Assembly: GCA_036270095.1 (NCBI GenBank)
Contig: DATBDE010000127.1
Location: 62,001 to 126,000 of the forward strand
Direction: 5' to 3'
Source: DATBDE01 sp036270095
Lineage (GTDB): Bacteria > Actinomycetota > Thermoleophilia > Solirubrobacterales > Solirubrobacteraceae
Length of the DNA stretch: 64,000 nt
Below the pieces are notes generated by a model. That model worked only from the letters and a program-made list of their open reading frames with translations, searched no databases and had not been told where the DNA came from. The position numbers were made by a program, and so were the translations under genes. This document shows, piece by piece, positions 61,732 to 64,000 of this stretch. Each line of letters starts with the position of its first letter. The stretch's first letter is position 1.

Positions 61732-61808
61732 TGGTTCTCCTCGTTCATCGGGCGGGCCAGCCGCTGGTTCGGGCTGCCGGTGCGCCGGTTTGCTGGCCGT
61801 CCCGCTGA

Positions 61809-63551
61809 TCAGCCGTGATCTCGCTGGTCGCGCACCCGCGCGATGACGTCTGATGCGGCGGCGACGCACAGCGCCATCGAGATCGCGCCTGGGTCGGGCG
61901 TGCCGATGCTGCGCTCTGCGAGCGGGCGGGAGCGACCCACCTTGGCGGCGAACTCGGCCGTGTGCTGCGCGGACTCGTCGGCCACGCCCGCTGCCGCGGC
62001 CCACGCGTCCGGGAGCGGCTTGCCGGCGCCGAGCCCGGCGTCCAGGGCGTCGACGAACGGGAGCAGCGCGTCGAGCAGAGTTTTGTCGCCGAGGCTGGCC
62101 TTGCCGAGCGTCTGGACCGTCTCGGCCGCGCGCCGCGCCGCGGCGGCGCCGCGCGCGGGGGTCGGCGTCTCCGTGTCTCCGAGCGCGTTGCCCGCCGCGA
62201 CGAGCATCTCGCCCCACAGCATCCCGCTCGTCCCGCCGGCCTTGTCCCCGAAGGCCATGCCCGCCTCTCGCAGCACCGTGCCAGTCCCACCCTCGGCGGC
62301 GTGGCCCGCGGCGGTGGCCGCGCGGAATCCGCGCAGCATCCCCGTGCCGTGGTCGCCGTCGCCGGCCACGGAGTCGAGCCGGCCGAGCTCCTTCTCGTTC
62401 TTCGCGATCGTCGCCTCCATCGCGTCGAGCACCTTGCGCGCTACTGCGGCCGCGCGCACCGACTCCGGGCTCGCGGCGACGTCTTCGGTGGCCGGGCCGC
62501 CATCGGCGGCCGCCGACCGCTCCCGCCTGTCGAAGGCGGGTGCGCCGGAGACCTGACCACGGCGGAAGGCCGGCGTGTCCGCGGGCGCTGCCCACAGCTC
62601 CTCGAGCTCGTCGTCGAGCCAGAAGACGGTCAACGAGCAGCCCGCCATGTTGAGGCTGGTGACGAGCTCACCGACCTCGGGCAGCACGATCCGCACGCCG
62701 GCGGCGTCGAGCGCGGGCGCCACATCCTTCCAGACGACGAAGAGCTCTTCGTACTTGGTCGCTCCCAACCCGTTCAGGAACACGCCCGCGCGCCCGTCGG
62801 CGGCCTCGGGGCGCTCCGCGAGCAGCGGCTTGACCAGCGTCTGGGCCAGCTCCTGCGCGGACATGCGCGCGACGGAGCGGATACCCGGCTCGCCATGGAT
62901 TCCGAGGCCGAGCTCCATCCGCCCCGGCTCGACCGTGAACATCGGCTCGGACTTGCCCGGGAGAGTGCAGCCGGCGAATGCCACGCCGAAGGAACGCGTC
63001 CTGGCGTTCGCTTTTAGGGCGATGCGCTCCACGTCGTCGAGGCTCGCCCCCCGATCGCCCGCCGCCGCCGCGGCCTTGAACACCGGCAGGTCACCCGCGA
63101 TCCCGCGGCGTCGGCCCTCGTCACCGGCCTCGGCCGACGCGATGTCGTCCGTGACCAGGACGGTCCGGCAGTCGATCCCCTCGGCGCGCAGGCGCTCTTC
63201 GGCGGCGTTGAAGTTGAGCACATCGCCGGCGTAGTTGCCGTAGCTGAACAGGATCCCGGCGCCGCCGTCGAGCGCCTTGCCCACCCGGTAGGCCTGCTCA
63301 GTGGAGGGCGACGCGAAGATGTCGCCCATCACCGCGCCGTCGGCGAGCCCGACCCCGACCACCCCGCAGAACGCCGGGTAGTGGCCCGACCCGCCGCCGA
63401 TGATGACGCTGACCTTCCCCTCGCGCGGTGCGCCCGCGCGCATCACCCCCGACGCCCCCGGCACGCGCTCGACGTAGCGGCCGTACGCGGAGAGGAATCC
63501 CTCGAGCATCTCGTCCTTGAACGAGACCGGGTCATTGAAGACATGTGTCAC
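61809..63551 (-). CDS. DhaK-DhaL fusion, ATP-dependent dihydroxyacetone/ketose kinase
   Basis: A 580-residue ATP-dependent ketose kinase with both parts in one chain. The DhaK domain (1-~330) has GGGSGHYPAFCGVVG, SYGNYAGDVLNF and the hemiaminal His in ELGLGIHGEPGI (~218), which binds the ketose covalently; the DhaL ATP domain (~375-575) has VAGDGDHGTGMLRGF (metal Asp) and GGTSGMLWGEML. Members phosphorylate dihydroxyacetone; a mycobacterial relative phosphorylates L-erythrulose. GTG 63551 has AAGGGAG five bases upstream. No PTS genes (DhaM) are present, consistent with ATP as donor. It is the first gene of the leftward unit next to the right end of the putative island. Confidence 0.9.
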   Translation of the reverse strand: MTHVFNDPVSFKDEMLEGFLSAYGRYVERVPGASGVMRAGAPREGKVSVIIGGGSGHYPAFCGVVGVGLADGAVMGDIFASPSTEQAYRVGKALDGGAGILFSYGNYAGDVLNFNAAEERLRAEGIDCRTVLVTDDIASAEAGDEGRRRGIAGDLPVFKAAAAAGDRGASLDDVERIALKANARTRSFGVAFAGCTLPGKSEPMFTVEPGRMELGLGIHGEPGIRSVARMSAQELAQTLVKPLLAERPEAADGRAGVFLNGLGATKYEELFVVWKDVAPALDAAGVRIVLPEVGELVTSLNMAGCSLTVFWLDDELEELWAAPADTPAFRRGQVSGAPAFDRRERSAAADGGPATEDVAASPESVRAAAVARKVLDAMEATIAKNEKELGRLDSVAGDGDHGTGMLRGFRAATAAGHAAEGGTGTVLREAGMAFGDKAGGTSGMLWGEMLVAAGNALGDTETPTPARGAAAARRAAETVQTLGKASLGDKTLLDALLPFVDALDAGLGAGKPLPDAWAAAAGVADESAQHTAEFAAKVGRSRPLAERSIGTPDPGAISMALCVAAASDVIARVRDQRDHG

Positions 63552-63666
63552 CGCTGCTCCCTTCGGTTCAAGCGCGTGGACTTCGGTCGTTTGCAGGGAT
63601 CGGTGCTCTCCGACGGCCGGTGTACCCCGCCCGTTCCGCGCGCTACCCGCAACCAGGTCGGGTGCC

Positions 63667-63786
63667 CTAGCCGATAAGCATCACCGCTATGCCCGCGACG
63701 ACGGCGGCGCCGCGGGCCCACGCGCCCGTGATGATGAGCACGGGAAGCACGATCGCGACCGCGAGCCCGACGACCGACAGGGTGAT
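63667..63786 (-). pseudogene. 3' remnant of a small membrane protein gene cut at the tRNA-like repeat
   Basis: The minus strand ends at TAG 63667 and encodes a hydrophobic C-terminus (LSVVGLAVAIVLPVLIITGAW, then a second helix to VAGIAVMLIG). Going upstream it runs straight into the tRNA-Arg fragment at 63787 with no usable ATG, GTG or TTG ahead of the first helix. So the gene seems to have lost its 5' part at this junction. A very short real gene from GTG 63750 cannot be excluded. Confidence 0.45.
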
Positions 63787-63868
63787 AAGGAGGAGGCCGC
63801 TGGTTCGAATCCCGCCCGGGGCGCTGGGATGGCAGGCAAGGCGGCCCGCCGAGAGGTACGTCGCGGGC
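63787..63868. repeat. Right direct repeat: partial tRNA-Arg copy (candidate attachment scar)
   Basis: AGGCCGCTGGTTCGAATCC with the acceptor CCGGGGC and the following hairpin (GGCAGGC/GCCCGCC, one mismatch) to GTACG repeats the sequence at 52657. The acceptor 5' strand, D arm and anticodon loop are missing, so it cannot make a tRNA. Same orientation as the intact tRNA, about 11.1 kb away. Confidence 0.7.
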
Positions 63869-64000
63869 GCGCGGCGCGCTGTCGACGCGTCAGGCGCCGG
63901 GTGCTGGCTGCTCGAGCGCGCCAACGTGCGCGGGCGCGCGCTCGATGACGTCGCGGCCCTCATGGAGAAGCAGCGACGCAAACGAGTGGCGCAGGTCGTA
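63851..64000 (+). CDS. Open frame running off the right edge (uncertain)
   Basis: An open frame reads through AGCWLLERANVRGRALDD and MEKQRRKRVAQ to the edge with good third-base G/C from about 63881. There is no convincing start (GTG 63926 is possible) and no recognised domain; the helical Arg/Glu-rich end could be the N-terminal part of a DNA-binding protein. Reported only as a possible partial gene. Confidence 0.25.

Noticed and set aside
63787..63823. A second tRNA gene near the right edge
   Set aside because: Only the T arm and the 3' acceptor strand are present; the D arm, anticodon loop and 5' acceptor strand are missing.

Overview
This is a very GC-rich window with a strong preference for G/C at third codon positions. 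GTG and TTG starts are common, and many genes overlap by 4 bases (ATGA or GTGA). The gene content suits a soil-type actinobacterium, and my best guess is Thermoleophilia/Solirubrobacterales: an RND/MMPL exporter, a YqhQ-like DUF1385 protein, MaoC, methylmalonyl-CoA epimerase, a SpoIID-domain protein and a c-type cytochrome maturation set fused to a heme operon. The taxon is an inference from style and content, not from a marker gene.

Layout. 1-9.8 kb: a cut-off LtrA-like membrane protein, a TolB-like beta-propeller protein, a succinate-semialdehyde dehydrogenase/acetolactate-synthase-like pair, a SpoIID protein, a broken second LtrA copy, and an alpha/beta hydrolase divergent from a TetR regulator. 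9.8-19.5 kb: MaoC hydratase, a FEN-type exonuclease, an ArsR/SRPBCC pair behind a 40-bp palindrome, then a long leftward run of housekeeping genes (M20 peptidase, DUF1385, nicotinate phosphoribosyltransferase, a short FtsH, methylmalonyl-CoA epimerase, PAP2 phosphatase, YchF). 19.6-28.9 kb: MMPL exporter, RarA, an aldehyde-dehydrogenase-like protein without active-site residues bracketed by two copies of a 100-bp hairpin repeat, siroheme and molybdopterin genes, amidase and an AlkA-like glycosylase. 28.9-38.3 kb: mog, ccmABC(D), hemA, hemC, a cobA-hemD fusion, a SAM hydroxide adenosyltransferase and birA. 38.3-46.6 kb: cupin, LysE exporter, a large SF2 helicase, a thioredoxin-like protein, GalT-like, AEC permease, nitroreductase and Dtd. 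46.6-52.5 kb: a complete oligopeptide ABC importer (C permease, binding lipoprotein, B permease, two ATPases). 52.6-63.9 kb: tRNA-Arg(CCT) followed by a polyol/ketose catabolic cluster.

The most interesting section is the last. The 3' half of tRNA-Arg and its downstream hairpin are repeated about 11 kb away, at 63.79 kb, where the copy truncates another gene. Between the two copies lie two FGGY kinases, an RpiB-type isomerase, a HAD phosphatase, a GpsA-like dehydrogenase, a glycerol-1-phosphate-type dehydrogenase, a zinc alcohol dehydrogenase and a DhaK-DhaL fusion kinase, plus remnants of an aldolase and a second glycerol-1-phosphate dehydrogenase. I read this as an old tRNA-targeted island carrying a sugar-alcohol or ketose-phosphate pathway. 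Tetritol/erythrulose is one candidate substrate group. No integrase, transporter or regulator is visible in it.

A second item worth attention is the 99-100 bp repeat at 2.5, 23.7 and 25.3 kb. It is a long imperfect hairpin with perfect 8-bp inverted ends, and it supplies stop codons to the genes it touches. Other points are several promoter-proximal palindromes, two probable CTG starts and one probable ATC start, and enzymes with altered catalytic residues.
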